From positions 1 through 25,213 of the forward strand of contig JAVBYA010000067.1 in NCBI GenBank assembly GCA_030824295.1: a DNA stretch of 25,213 nucleotides. Reading direction: 5' to 3'. The notes under the pieces were generated by a model. That model did not search any database. It was not told the origin of the DNA and was given only the letters and a program-made list of their open reading frames with translations. The stretch is from Bacteroidota bacterium (lineage in GTDB: Bacteria; Bacteroidota; Ignavibacteria; UBA10030; UBA8401). Both the position numbers and the translations under genes were made by a program. This document shows, piece by piece, positions 1 through 7,175 of the stretch. How positions within the stretch are numbered: the first letter of the stretch is position 1; the number at the start of each line of letters is the position of its first letter.

Positions 1-2534
1 AGACGGTCGATCTCCTTCTGCAGACGGTCCCGCTCCACGCCGGTGTCGATGAGTCCTTTCAGCGGGATGAAGATCTCCTGACCGTTCACCACAGAACTGG
101 CCGCGTAGCCCGGTTTGGGGAGAGCGATGCCGAAGGTCATCTGTTCCAGACGGAGCAGTTTCTGCAGCGCGTTGCGGTTCTGTTCCAGGATGGTTTGCTT
201 CTCGAACTCGTTGCAGCTGGCAACGAAGTCGATCGTTTTGGACATCGGAATGTTCATCTCGCTGCGGATCTGGCGCACGGCGGTGATCACGTTCTGCAGG
301 AACTCCATCTGCTTCTCAACGGCAGTGTCGATCTGCTGTTCCGTGTCGCTCACCTGCGGCATCATCGTCCGCATGATGGTCTCACTCTCGCCGCGTTCCG
401 CAAGATGACGGAAGATCTCTTCGGTCACATACGGCATGAAGGGGTGGAGGAGCTTCAGCGTTTCTTCATAGATCTTCAGCGCGCGGTTGATGATGGAGCG
501 TTTCAAATGCACATCCGATGTCTCCTGGATGCGGTTCTTCACGAATTCCACATACCAGTCGCAGAAATCCTTCCAGAGGAATTCATACAGCAGCTTCACC
601 GCATCGTTCACCCGGAAGTTGTCCATGGCGACGGTGACATCCTTCACGGTGGAACTGAACCGGGAGATGATCCACTTATCCGACAGATCATCGGACGTTT
701 TCCCTGATGTAACAGGTAATTGTCCATTGTCAATTGTCAATTGATCTCTGTGCATCATCAGGAAGCGTCCGGCGTTCCAGATCTTGTTCGCAAAGTTCCG
801 GCCGATCTCGCATTTGTCGTTATCGTACAGCACGTCCTGTCCGACCGGCGCGATGAAGAGCACCGTGAAGCGGAGTGCATCTGCACCGTATGTAGTGATC
901 ACATCGATCGGATCGGGGGAGTTGCCGAGCGATTTGCTCATCTTCCGTCCGCTGGAATCGCGGATGAGACTGGTGAAATAGACATGACGGAACGGCACTT
1001 CGCCCTTGAACTCGATACCGGCCATCACCATGCGCGCGACCCAGAAGAAGATGATATCCGGCGCGGTGACGAGCACATCTGTCGGATAGAAGTACTTCAG
1101 GTCGTCGGATTCTTCCGGCCAGTTGTGGACGGAGAAGGGCCAGAGCCAGCTGCTGAACCAGGTGTCGAGCACATCGTCGTCCTGACGGAGGTCCGCTGCT
1201 GTATAGTGCGATCCTTTCGCTTTCAGACGTTCCGCTGCTTCCTGTGCGTTGCGGGCAACAATGACGCTGCCGTCGGGAAGATAATACGCCGGAATGCGGT
1301 GTCCCCACCAGAGCTGACGCGAGATGCACCAGTCGCGGATGTTGGTCATCCAATGTTCGTACGTTTTGGTGAAGCGGTCGGGATAGAACTTGATCTTCCC
1401 GTCCTTCACCGCCTGCAGCGCCGGTTCGGCGAGCGGTTTCATTTTGACGAACCACTGGTCGGACAGGTACGGTTCGATGACGGTGTCGCAGCGGTAGCAG
1501 TGACCGACATTGTGCGTATGGTCATCGGTCTTCACCAGGAACTGCTGCTTCTCCAGATCCCGCAGCAGCTCACGGCGGCATTCATACCGGTCCAATCCCT
1601 GATAGCGGGCCGGGACGTTGTTGTTCATCTTCGCCGACGTGTCCATGACGATGATCTGCGGCAGATTGAGCCGGATACCGGTCTGATAATCGTTCGGGTC
1701 GTGCGCGGGTGTCACTTTCACGGCGCCGGTGCCGAAAGTGGGATCGACAAAATCGTCCGCGACGATCGGGATCACGCGGTTCGCGATCGGCACGATACAG
1801 TTCTTGCCGACGAGGTCCTTGTAGCGCTCATCCTTCGGATTCACTGCCACAGCGGTATCGCCGAGCATCGTTTCGGGACGGGTCGTCGCGACAACAATGA
1901 ACTCGGTGGAATTCTCGATCGGATATTTGATATGCCACAGATGTCCGGCACTCTCCACGGCATTCACTTCATCGTCGCTCAGCGCCGTCTGTTCTCGCGG
2001 ACACCAGTTGACGATGTACTTTCCTTTGTAGATAAGTCCTTTGTCATAGAGCTGGACGAACACTTCCTTCACCGCGTTGGAGAGTCCCTCGTCCATCGTG
2101 AACCGTTCCCGCTCCCAGTCGCACGACACGCCGAGCTTGCGCAGCTGCGTGTTGATGGTTCCGCCGTACTGCGTGCGCCATTCCCACACCCGTTCGATGA
2201 ACTTATCGCGTCCCAGTTCCCGCAGCGAGGTCCCTTCTTTACGCAGCGCTTTCTCCACCACATTCTGCGTGGCGATACCGGCATGGTCCGTTCCGGGGAT
2301 CCAGCACGCTTCGAATCCCTGCATCCGTTTCCATCGGGTGAACACATCCTGCAGTGTATTGTTCAGGATATGTCCCATATGCAGGATGCCGGTGATGTTC
2401 GGCGGGGGAATGACGATGGTGTGCGGCGTCTTGTCCGGATTGAGAGCAGCATGGAAGAATCCGCTCGATTCCCACCATTGATAGATCTTGTCCTCGACCT
2501 CTTGGGGATTGTATTGTTTTGCTAGTTCAGGCAT
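1..2534 (-). CDS. valS: Valine--tRNA ligase (ValRS), C-terminus cut by window edge
   Basis: Cytoplasmic class I aminoacyl-tRNA synthetase that charges tRNA-Val and edits mischarged Thr. The minus-strand frame opens at ATG 2534-2532 (MPELAKQYNPQEVEDKIYQW) and stays open for about 844 codons to the window edge. The HIGH-type motif is at residues 52-55 (HMGH, preceded by PPPNITGIL). The editing (CP1) domain begins around NWCPREQTALSDDEV and TTRPETMLGD. KMSKSLGN starts at residue 531 (nt 930-944). The anticodon-binding domain follows WNAGRF, and the last visible residues (GLIDTGVERDRLQKEIDRL) match the start of the ValRS C-terminal coiled coil. Judged by family length, only a few dozen residues are missing. 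An AT-rich 7-bp repeat sits in frame at residues 597-606. The gene lies 40 nt after the cNMP-binding gene on the same strand and may be cotranscribed. No strong ribosome-binding site is visible. Confidence 0.96.
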   Translation of the reverse strand, partial: MPELAKQYNPQEVEDKIYQWWESSGFFHAALNPDKTPHTIVIPPPNITGILHMGHILNNTLQDVFTRWKRMQGFEACWIPGTDHAGIATQNVVEKALRKEGTSLRELGRDKFIERVWEWRTQYGGTINTQLRKLGVSCDWERERFTMDEGLSNAVKEVFVQLYDKGLIYKGKYIVNWCPREQTALSDDEVNAVESAGHLWHIKYPIENSTEFIVVATTRPETMLGDTAVAVNPKDERYKDLVGKNCIVPIANRVIPIVADDFVDPTFGTGAVKVTPAHDPNDYQTGIRLNLPQIIVMDTSAKMNNNVPARYQGLDRYECRRELLRDLEKQQFLVKTDDHTHNVGHCYRCDTVIEPYLSDQWFVKMKPLAEPALQAVKDGKIKFYPDRFTKTYEHWMTNIRDWCISRQLWWGHRIPAYYLPDGSVIVARNAQEAAERLKAKGSHYTAADLRQDDDVLDTWFSSWLWPFSVHNWPEESDDLKYFYPTDVLVTAPDIIFFWVARMVMAGIEFKGEVPFRHVYFTSLIRDSSGRKMSKSLGNSPDPIDVITTYGADALRFTVLFIAPVGQDVLYDNDKCEIGRNFANKIWNAGRFLMMHRDQLTIDNGQLPVTSGKTSDDLSDKWIISRFSSTVKDVTVAMDNFRVNDAVKLLYEFLWKDFCDWYVEFVKNRIQETSDVHLKRSIINRALKIYEETLKLLHPFMPYVTEEIFRHLAERGESETIMRTMMPQVSDTEQQIDTAVEKQMEFLQNVITAVRQIRSEMNIPMSKTIDFVASCNEFEKQTILEQNRNALQKLLRLEQMTFGIALPKPGYAASSVVNGQEIFIPLKGLIDTGVERDRLQKEIDR
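719..746. repeat. 7-bp-period tandem repeat inside valS (ATTGTCA units)
   Basis: Four head-to-tail 7-bp units: ATTGTCC (719-725), ATTGTCA (726-732), ATTGTCA (733-739) and ATTGATC (740-746). Read on the valS strand they encode DQLTIDNGQL at the junction between catalytic and anticodon-binding domains, a loop that varies in length among ValRS proteins. The AT-rich composition contrasts with the surrounding gene. Similar ATTGTCA-type repeats are common between genes in Bacteroidota-like genomes, from memory. Confidence 0.8.
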
Positions 2535-2574
2535 TCAGGTTGTTCGCAGTGATATGGATGATTCGGTTGATGGA

Positions 2575-3087
2575 TCAGCGCTCCAGCGCCAGGCTGAGCG
2601 CGGTGGTCAGTTTCAGCACGTCTTTCGTGGTCTTGTCCAGCCGTTCGCTGACGATCCGGACGATATTCTTCAGGATGTAGTAGCCGATCTCCTTGTCGCT
2701 TTCGGTCAGCTGATAGAAACTCTTCTGTTCCAGTACCGCTACGGAGCAGCGGGTCTTCGCAATGACGCTCGCGGTCCGCTCGCTGTTCTCGTGGAACAAT
2801 CCCATCTCGCCGAAGAATGCATGGTCGTTCGCCGTCAGTTTGTTCAGCATCTTGTCCCGCTGGTCCATGCCGGCACCGGCCGCTTTCAGCAGCAGCATCC
2901 TGGAGACCTCCACTTCACCGTCCAGCAAGATGTACATCTCGTGACCGATCTCGTTCTCGCGGATGATGAACGCCCCTTCGGCGATGCTCCGCACGGTCAT
3001 GATAGCGAGGACCTTCTCCATCTTCTCCGAGCTGAGTCCGGTGAAGAGGGGGATCCGTTTCAGGAAGTCGATATCCAGGGTCTTCAT
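2575..3087 (-). CDS. Free-standing cyclic-nucleotide-binding domain protein
   Basis: 170-residue soluble protein that is essentially one cNMP-binding (CAP_ED/CNB) fold. The N-terminus (FLKRIPLFTGLSSEKMEKVL) is the usual helical lead-in. The beta-roll includes EGAFIIRENEIGHEMYILLDGEVEV. The phosphate-binding cassette is FGEMGLFHENSERTASVIA, with FGE at 92-94 and the conserved Arg at 104, so ligand binding looks intact. A terminal helix runs from about residue 135. There is no HTH domain, so it is not a CRP-type transcription factor. Its ATG overlaps the stop of the upstream K+ channel gene (ATGA at 3087-3084), which suggests translational coupling. I infer a sensor or regulatory partner for that channel. 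An alternative is an unrelated cNMP effector. The linker LLKAAGAGMDQRDKMLN (about residues 66-82) is longer than in CAP. Confidence 0.9.
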   Translation of the reverse strand: MKTLDIDFLKRIPLFTGLSSEKMEKVLAIMTVRSIAEGAFIIRENEIGHEMYILLDGEVEVSRMLLLKAAGAGMDQRDKMLNKLTANDHAFFGEMGLFHENSERTASVIAKTRCSVAVLEQKSFYQLTESDKEIGYYILKNIVRIVSERLDKTTKDVLKLTTALSLALER

Positions 3088-4235
3088 GAGGTCACCCCGA
3101 GGATGACGGCGATATCCTTCGCCTGCAGCACGTACTCGAACGGAGGATTCACATTGATCCGTGTGCCCGACTTTTCGGAGACATTGATGCCTGCCTCACG
3201 GAACTTCCGCTCTATGAACGCATCGATCGCCGATGTATCGTGCGAGAGGATGTCGCTCAGATTGACCGTCTCTTCTTCGTTCACCAGACCGAGCACGGTC
3301 CAGTTTTTCTTCTGTTTGAAGTCCAGGAACAATTCGCCGAACGTCCGTCCCACGAAATGCTCCGGCACCGGAACGCGGTGGATGTCGCTGCCGCGGTCGA
3401 AATCGAGCATCTCGCTCGCCACCTGCGCGGCGCCGGGCGCCAGGACGTTGTTCGCCAGGAAGAATGCCGTATGCTGGTCACTCACGATCACTTCGTCCGC
3501 GTTCGCCCGTTTGAGATGCGGACGGTTCTCGCGGTTCAGGATATGTGCGCATACCTTGAGCTTTGGATTGATCGATTTCATCGTCAGCACGGAGAGGAGC
3601 GTCTTCTCGTCCGCGCCGACCGTGGCCGCGTCCGGCACGACGAGCGCATTCACGGCGTTCTTCGCGTTGGCGCGGTTCAGCACCGCCTCGCGGGAGAAAT
3701 CGCCGCGGACGAACTTGATCTCGATGTTCTGGTACGCGTTGATCACATCCTCGATCCGCTCGGGCGCGGCCTCGTTTACCAAAACGATCTGCATCTGCCG
3801 GTCGGACTGACGGTCGAAGATACGAAGGACATCCTCGACCTGAGGATTCCATCCGCAGATGAGTGTGTGCTGGGTGAAGTCGATATCTTGCAAGCCTTGG
3901 CTCTCCTTGATCTTCCGTGCAACGAAGACCGATGAAATGGTAGCGGTGAAGAGGGAGATGAGCACCACGCCGCTCAGGATGGTGAGCGTGGCGAAGATGC
4001 GTCCCATATCAGTGCGCGGTACGATGTCCCCGTATCCGACGGTCGCCACCGTCACAACGGACCACCAGAGTGCGTCACCGTAATTCGTGAACATCTCGGA
4101 ATTGTTGTGATGCTCAAAGAAGTAAACAACACCGGCGGTGATGTTGATGACCACGAAGATCGCGAGCGACATCTGCAGGATCTGATTGGCGCGGAAGGTC
4201 TTCGCCGCGATTTTGACCGCCTGCGCCGGACTCAT
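3084..4235 (-). CDS. Two-TM potassium channel with cytoplasmic RCK (TrkA-N-like) domain
   Basis: 383-residue inner-membrane ion channel subunit. TM1 lies at about residues 20-41, the pore helix at about 51-64, the K+ selectivity filter TVGYGD at 65-70, and TM2 at about 80-105. An RCK-type Rossmann domain begins at HTLICGWNPQ (123-132); the usual GxGxxG is replaced by GWNPQ, so nucleotide binding may differ from classical TrkA-N. Further RCK features include VRGDFSREAVLNRANAKNA and LTMKSINPKLKVCAHILN. The C-terminal part (from about VPVPEHFVGRTFGEL) resembles an RCK_C lobe. The gene is flanked by ATGA overlaps: its start with the FAH gene stop (4235-4232) and its stop with the cNMP-binding gene. 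Function as a tetrameric, ligand-gated K+ channel is inferred from the family; the ligand is unknown. Confidence 0.92.
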   Translation of the reverse strand: MSPAQAVKIAAKTFRANQILQMSLAIFVVINITAGVVYFFEHHNNSEMFTNYGDALWWSVVTVATVGYGDIVPRTDMGRIFATLTILSGVVLISLFTATISSVFVARKIKESQGLQDIDFTQHTLICGWNPQVEDVLRIFDRQSDRQMQIVLVNEAAPERIEDVINAYQNIEIKFVRGDFSREAVLNRANAKNAVNALVVPDAATVGADEKTLLSVLTMKSINPKLKVCAHILNRENRPHLKRANADEVIVSDQHTAFFLANNVLAPGAAQVASEMLDFDRGSDIHRVPVPEHFVGRTFGELFLDFKQKKNWTVLGLVNEEETVNLSDILSHDTSAIDAFIERKFREAGINVSEKSGTRINVNPPFEYVLQAKDIAVILGVTS

Positions 4236-4888
4236 TGAACGGTATGGCGGATGGAACCGACGCCGGGAATGACCGCTTCGAGCACATCGCCCGGTACGAC
4301 CTGTGCAACCCCTTCCGGAGTGCCGGTGTAGATGATATCCCCTTCACTCAATGTGAAGATGGTGGAGAGGTACGCAATGAGTACATCAACATGGAAGATC
4401 ATATGCTGCGTGGATGAATGCTGGCGGACGGTTCCGTTCACCCTGAGTGTGATCTCCAGATCGTGCGGGTCCGCAACGGACGATGCCGCGATGAACGGAG
4501 AGAGGGGAGCGGAGGTATCGAATCCTTTCGACACCGCCCAGGGATTCCCCGCCTTCTTTGCTTCACTCTGGCGGTCCCGCATGGTCATATCCAATCCGAC
4601 GCCGTAGCCGGCCACATGACGCATCGCTGTGGCAAGCGGGATGTTCTTCCCGCCGGTGCCGATCAGCACCGTCAGTTCCACTTCGTGATGCACGTTGGAC
4701 GACATCGGAGGGATGACGATCGGATCACCGTTGGCGATCACGGCGGAATTCGGTTTTAAAAAGATGACCGGTTCCGTCGGGACATCGCCCCCCATTTCCT
4801 TTGCATGGTCGGCATAGTTCTTACCGATACAGAAGATAGTATTGATGCGGAATTCACGGTCGATCGGAAGTAAGCGGATAGTTTTCAT
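4232..4888 (-). CDS. Fumarylacetoacetate hydrolase (FAH) family protein, acylpyruvase-like
   Basis: 218-residue compact member of the FAH superfamily, close in layout to YcgM/FAHD1 acylpyruvases and oxaloacetate decarboxylases, which cleave or decarboxylate beta-oxo acids using a divalent metal. Visible landmarks are CIGKNYADHAKEM (20-32), HEVEL with presumed metal ligands Glu69 and Glu71, GLDMTMRDRQ with Asp100, the lid segment NPWAVSKGFDTSAPLSPF (115-132), and TGTPEGVAQV (188-197). It is first in a minus-strand unit, with its stop overlapping the K+ channel start. No Shine-Dalgarno sequence precedes the ATG. The exact substrate cannot be read from sequence, and pairing with a channel gene does not explain the chemistry. 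Confidence 0.92.
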   Translation of the reverse strand: MKTIRLLPIDREFRINTIFCIGKNYADHAKEMGGDVPTEPVIFLKPNSAVIANGDPIVIPPMSSNVHHEVELTVLIGTGGKNIPLATAMRHVAGYGVGLDMTMRDRQSEAKKAGNPWAVSKGFDTSAPLSPFIAASSVADPHDLEITLRVNGTVRQHSSTQHMIFHVDVLIAYLSTIFTLSEGDIIYTGTPEGVAQVVPGDVLEAVIPGVGSIRHTVQ

Positions 4889-4944
4889 AGAGAGAATATA
4901 AAAAAACTGCAGGAGAATTGAAATAACTATGAAAGTCTGTCATT

Positions 4945-4976
4945 TTTGAGTAATTTTGTAACCGAGAATAATTTTG
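4945..4976 (+). promoter_or_regulatory. Bacteroidota-type promoter for purM
   Basis: TTTG at 4945-4948 and TAATTTTG at 4969-4976 are separated by exactly 20 nt. This matches the -33 TTTG / -7 TAnnTTTG consensus of the primary sigma factor in Bacteroidota. The predicted start is about 4983, giving a leader near 55 nt before purM. A second TAATTTTG at 4951-4958 has no matching upstream TTTG. Confidence 0.75.
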
Positions 4977-5037
4977 TACGGCTGATCCCGCGTTGCGGAG
5001 CGGCCGGTGACCTCGTCCAATCAGAAAGGTGTTTGCC

Positions 5038-6033
5038 GTGGCTTCAACCTACAAAAAGGCGGGAGTGGATATCGATGCCGGTGAAGCGGTCGTGCACCGC
5101 ATCAAACGCTCCGTCCGTTCCACCTTTACCAAGAACGTCCTGACCGATATCGGCATGTTCGGAGCATTCTACGAAGCATCATTCCCGAAGATGAAACGGC
5201 CGGTCCTCGTCTCCAGTGTGGACGGTGTCGGAACGAAGCTGAAGGTCGCCTTCGGCATGAAGCGGTACGATACGGTCGGGCAGGACCTGGTGAACCACTG
5301 TGTGAATGACATCGCCGTCTGCGGAGCTGAGCCGCTCTATTTTATGGACTATTTCGCTACCGGAAAGCTGGCGCCGTCCATCGCCGCGGATGTCATCGGC
5401 GGTTTTGCAACGGCCTGCAAGCAGAACGGCTGCTCAATCATCGGAGGGGAAACGGCGGAAATGCCCGGATTCTATCCAAAAGGGGAGTTCGACATCGCCG
5501 GGACCATCGTCGGCGTGGTGGACAAAGCAAAGATCGTCAACGGCAAAGGGATCAAAAAAGGGGATGTGCTGATCGGACTTCCTTCCACCGGGCTCCACAC
5601 GAACGGTTATTCCCTGGCGAGACATGTTTTGCTCCCGAAGTATTCCCTGAAGAAACGATTCGCTGAGTTGGACGGAACGCTCGGGGATGCCCTTCTGGCC
5701 GTTCACCGCTCCTATCTGAAGCCGATCAAATCCCTCACCGCCAAAGGATTGGTGAAGGGAATGTCGCATATCACCGGCGGCGGGATCATCGGCAACACCA
5801 TGCGCATCATCCCCAAAGGACTCAAACTGAAGATCGACTGGTTCGCCTGGCAGCGTCCGTTCCTCTACGACCTGATCCAGTCCGTCGGTCAGGTGCCGGA
5901 GTACGATATGACCCGCACCTTCAATCTCGGCATCGGTCTGATCGTGATCGTCGATAAAAAGCATGCGGACGCGGTCGTTACGCTTCTGAAGAAACAGAAG
6001 GAACAGCCGGTCGTGATGGGTCAGGTTGTGTGA
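5038..6033 (+). CDS. purM: Phosphoribosylformylglycinamidine cyclo-ligase (AIR synthetase)
   Basis: Cytosolic purine-biosynthesis enzyme (step 5) that uses ATP to convert FGAM to 5-aminoimidazole ribotide. I place the start at GTG 5038 (MASTYKKAGVDIDAGEAV), since AGAAAGG at 5023-5029 then sits 8 nt upstream. A more upstream GTG at 5029 would overlap that site. The protein has 331 residues, slightly shorter than E. coli PurM. Family signatures are YKKAGVDIDAGE, LVSSVDGVGTKLK, HCVNDIAVCGAEPLYFMDYF, GGETAEMPGFY, LPSTGLHTNGYSLAR, HITGGGIIGN and RTFNLGIGLIVIVD. It is transcribed alone from the divergent intergenic region and terminates at the hairpin 6067-6103. No other purine genes lie in the window. 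Confidence 0.96.
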   Translation: MASTYKKAGVDIDAGEAVVHRIKRSVRSTFTKNVLTDIGMFGAFYEASFPKMKRPVLVSSVDGVGTKLKVAFGMKRYDTVGQDLVNHCVNDIAVCGAEPLYFMDYFATGKLAPSIAADVIGGFATACKQNGCSIIGGETAEMPGFYPKGEFDIAGTIVGVVDKAKIVNGKGIKKGDVLIGLPSTGLHTNGYSLARHVLLPKYSLKKRFAELDGTLGDALLAVHRSYLKPIKSLTAKGLVKGMSHITGGGIIGNTMRIIPKGLKLKIDWFAWQRPFLYDLIQSVGQVPEYDMTRTFNLGIGLIVIVDKKHADAVVTLLKKQKEQPVVMGQVV

Positions 6034-6066
6034 GTGAAGCCGGGGGATTCGGTAACGGAATGGTTC

Positions 6067-6103
6067 AACGGCGGCTCTTTTCGGACAGAGAAGAGCCGCC
6101 GTT
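6067..6103. terminator. Hairpin between convergent purM and lipoprotein gene
   Basis: Perfect 13-bp inverted repeat: left arm 6067-6079 (AACGGCGGCTCTT), right arm 6091-6103, loop 11 nt. It sits 33 nt after the purM stop and just beyond the stop of the convergent lipoprotein gene, so it can serve both. Neither side has a long T run, so efficiency is uncertain. Confidence 0.65.
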
Positions 6104-6106
6104 CTG

Positions 6107-6448
6107 TTATTCGGGGATCTTATTGTATTCCAAAAGTTTGAGACTGTCGATCTCTTTGGTGACGTCATGGATGAACAGCTTCCACACCTGCGCATCATTG
6201 GAAAGCACTTCCACCTGCTTTTTGTACTCGTTCTGGTCCAAACCGCGGGCAGTGAAGAACTCCTTCACGGTCACCTGATAGGCGGAGTCCGGAACCTTCT
6301 GCTCCATCTTCATCCGTTCGTACAGCATGGTCAGATCCACATACGTTTTCAGGAATTCTCTTGAATAGGAGCGTTTGGGCTCGGAGACGCATCCGGTCAG
6401 GATCAATGCAGCGGCAAGAATGGTGAGGATCAGCGGTTTCATCGGCAT
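6107..6448 (-). CDS. Small predicted lipoprotein of unknown function
   Basis: About 113 residues. I prefer the start MPMKPLILTILAAALILTGC at 6448, or MKPLIL at 6442, because it puts a signal peptide right at the N-terminus with a lipobox LTGC. An upstream ATG at 6538 would add 30 basic residues before the signal peptide and lie on top of the efp promoter. The mature part (CVSEPKRSYSREFLKTYVDL onwards) is charged and helical. It contains YVDLTMLYERMK, then a segment with FFTARGLDQNEYKKQVEVLS and WKLFIHDVTKEIDSLK. This layout is reminiscent of small Bacteroidota DUF4296-type lipoproteins, but I cannot assign it firmly. It is likely membrane-anchored and helical. It is transcribed divergently from efp and convergently with purM. 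Confidence 0.75.
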   Translation of the reverse strand: MPMKPLILTILAAALILTGCVSEPKRSYSREFLKTYVDLTMLYERMKMEQKVPDSAYQVTVKEFFTARGLDQNEYKKQVEVLSNDAQVWKLFIHDVTKEIDSLKLLEYNKIPE

Positions 6449-6483
6449 CAGCGGGTTCTTTCGGTTCACGGTCAATCTCTTTC

Positions 6484-6515
6484 CTTGATTATGTAGCCCA
6501 ATCTTTCTATATTTG
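6484..6515 (+). promoter_or_regulatory. Bacteroidota-type promoter for the efp operon
   Basis: TATATTTG (6508-6515) matches TAnnTTTG. CTTG at 6484-6487, 20 nt upstream, is a near match to the -33 TTTG element. The predicted start is near 6522, giving a leader of about 54 nt before the efp ATG at 6576. The element sits in the divergent gap with the lipoprotein gene. Confidence 0.6.
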
Positions 6516-6541
6516 TTCCACTTTTGTAATAAAATCAATCA

Positions 6542-6570
6542 ATTTTCCCTCAAAGTAAAGGATTTTCCCT
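6542..6570 (+). repeat. Direct repeat in efp leader
   Basis: ATTTTCCCT occurs at 6542-6550 and again at 6562-6570, exactly 20 bp apart, the second copy ending 5 nt before the efp start codon. This is compatible with a protein or RNA binding site or a small duplication. The spot is where a Shine-Dalgarno site would normally be, and none is visible. Confidence 0.4.
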
Positions 6571-6575
6571 GAGTT

Positions 6576-7139
6576 ATGGCCACTACTGCAGATCTGAAGA
6601 ACGGCATATTCATTCGGTTTAACGGCGAATTGCATATTGTTGAAGAGCACCAGCACCGCACTCCCGGAAATCTCCGGGCATTCTACCAGGTCAAGATGCG
6701 CAATATGCGCCATGGCCGCGTGGTGGAGAACCGCTTCCGTTCCGGAGAAGAGATCGAGCTCGTCCGCGTTGAGCGGAAGAAGTTCTCCTATCTGTATCAC
6801 GACGGTCAGAGCTATAATTTCATGGACCAGGAGACATTCGAACAGATCCCGGTGGAAGAGACCCTGCTGGGCGACGGTGCCAATTACCTGAAAGAAGGGG
6901 AGATCGTCGAGATCATGTTCGACGGCAGCCAGCCGGTCGGCGCGGAACTTCCGTTCAACGTCAATCTGAAAGTGGTCGAGACCGTCCCCGGAGTGAAAGG
7001 GGATACCGCCACCGGAGCAACGAAACCGGCGGTGATGGAATCCGGTGCGACAGTCAACGTGCCGCTCTTCATCAGCGAAGGGGATGTGATCAAAGTGGAT
7101 GTGCGGACGGGACAGTACTTGGAGCGAGTGAAACAGTAA
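6576..7139 (+). CDS. efp: Elongation factor P with PGN-type tip loop
   Basis: 187-residue ribosome-binding factor that relieves stalling at polyproline stretches. The three beta-barrel layout is intact: the N-terminal KOW-like domain (KNGIFIRFNGELHIVEEHQH), a central OB domain (GEEIELVRVERKKFSYLYHD), and a C-terminal OB domain with the signature GATKPAVMESGATVNVPLFI and GDVIKVDVRTGQYLERV. The loop that reaches the peptidyl-transferase centre reads TPGNLRAFYQ. Asn32 stands where beta-lysylated Lys34 (PGKGQA in E. coli) or rhamnosylated Arg32 occurs in other groups. I recall the same PGNLRAF loop in Chlorobium EF-P, so this looks clade-typical rather than a mutation. It is first in a five-gene unit with accB 36 nt downstream, a common efp-accB-accC order. 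Confidence 0.96.
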   Translation: MATTADLKNGIFIRFNGELHIVEEHQHRTPGNLRAFYQVKMRNMRHGRVVENRFRSGEEIELVRVERKKFSYLYHDGQSYNFMDQETFEQIPVEETLLGDGANYLKEGEIVEIMFDGSQPVGAELPFNVNLKVVETVPGVKGDTATGATKPAVMESGATVNVPLFISEGDVIKVDVRTGQYLERVKQ

Positions 7140-7175
7140 CATTCTCAACATTCATCCAAAATTCTCGGAGTTTCC

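Noticed and set aside
720..2525. 601-codon plus-strand open frame opposite valS
   Set aside because: It is antisense to a frame with clear HMGH and KMSKS motifs. Its translation is rich in His, Arg and Asp with no recognisable domain, which is typical of a shadow in high-GC coding DNA.
4889..4944. Minus-strand promoter for the FAH-channel-CNB-valS unit
   Set aside because: A promoter must exist near here, but I found no acceptable TAnnTTTG match on the minus strand, so I did not call one.
4951..4958. First TAATTTTG as a separate purM promoter
   Set aside because: It has no TTTG element about 20 nt upstream. The second copy at 4969-4976 has one at exact spacing.
5029..5037. Upstream GTG as purM start
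   Set aside because: It would overlap the AGAAAGG ribosome-binding site. GTG 5038 gives proper spacing and the expected PurM N-terminus.
6449..6538. N-terminal extension of the lipoprotein gene to ATG 6538
   Set aside because: It would put about 30 basic residues ahead of a clear lipoprotein signal peptide and cover the efp promoter.
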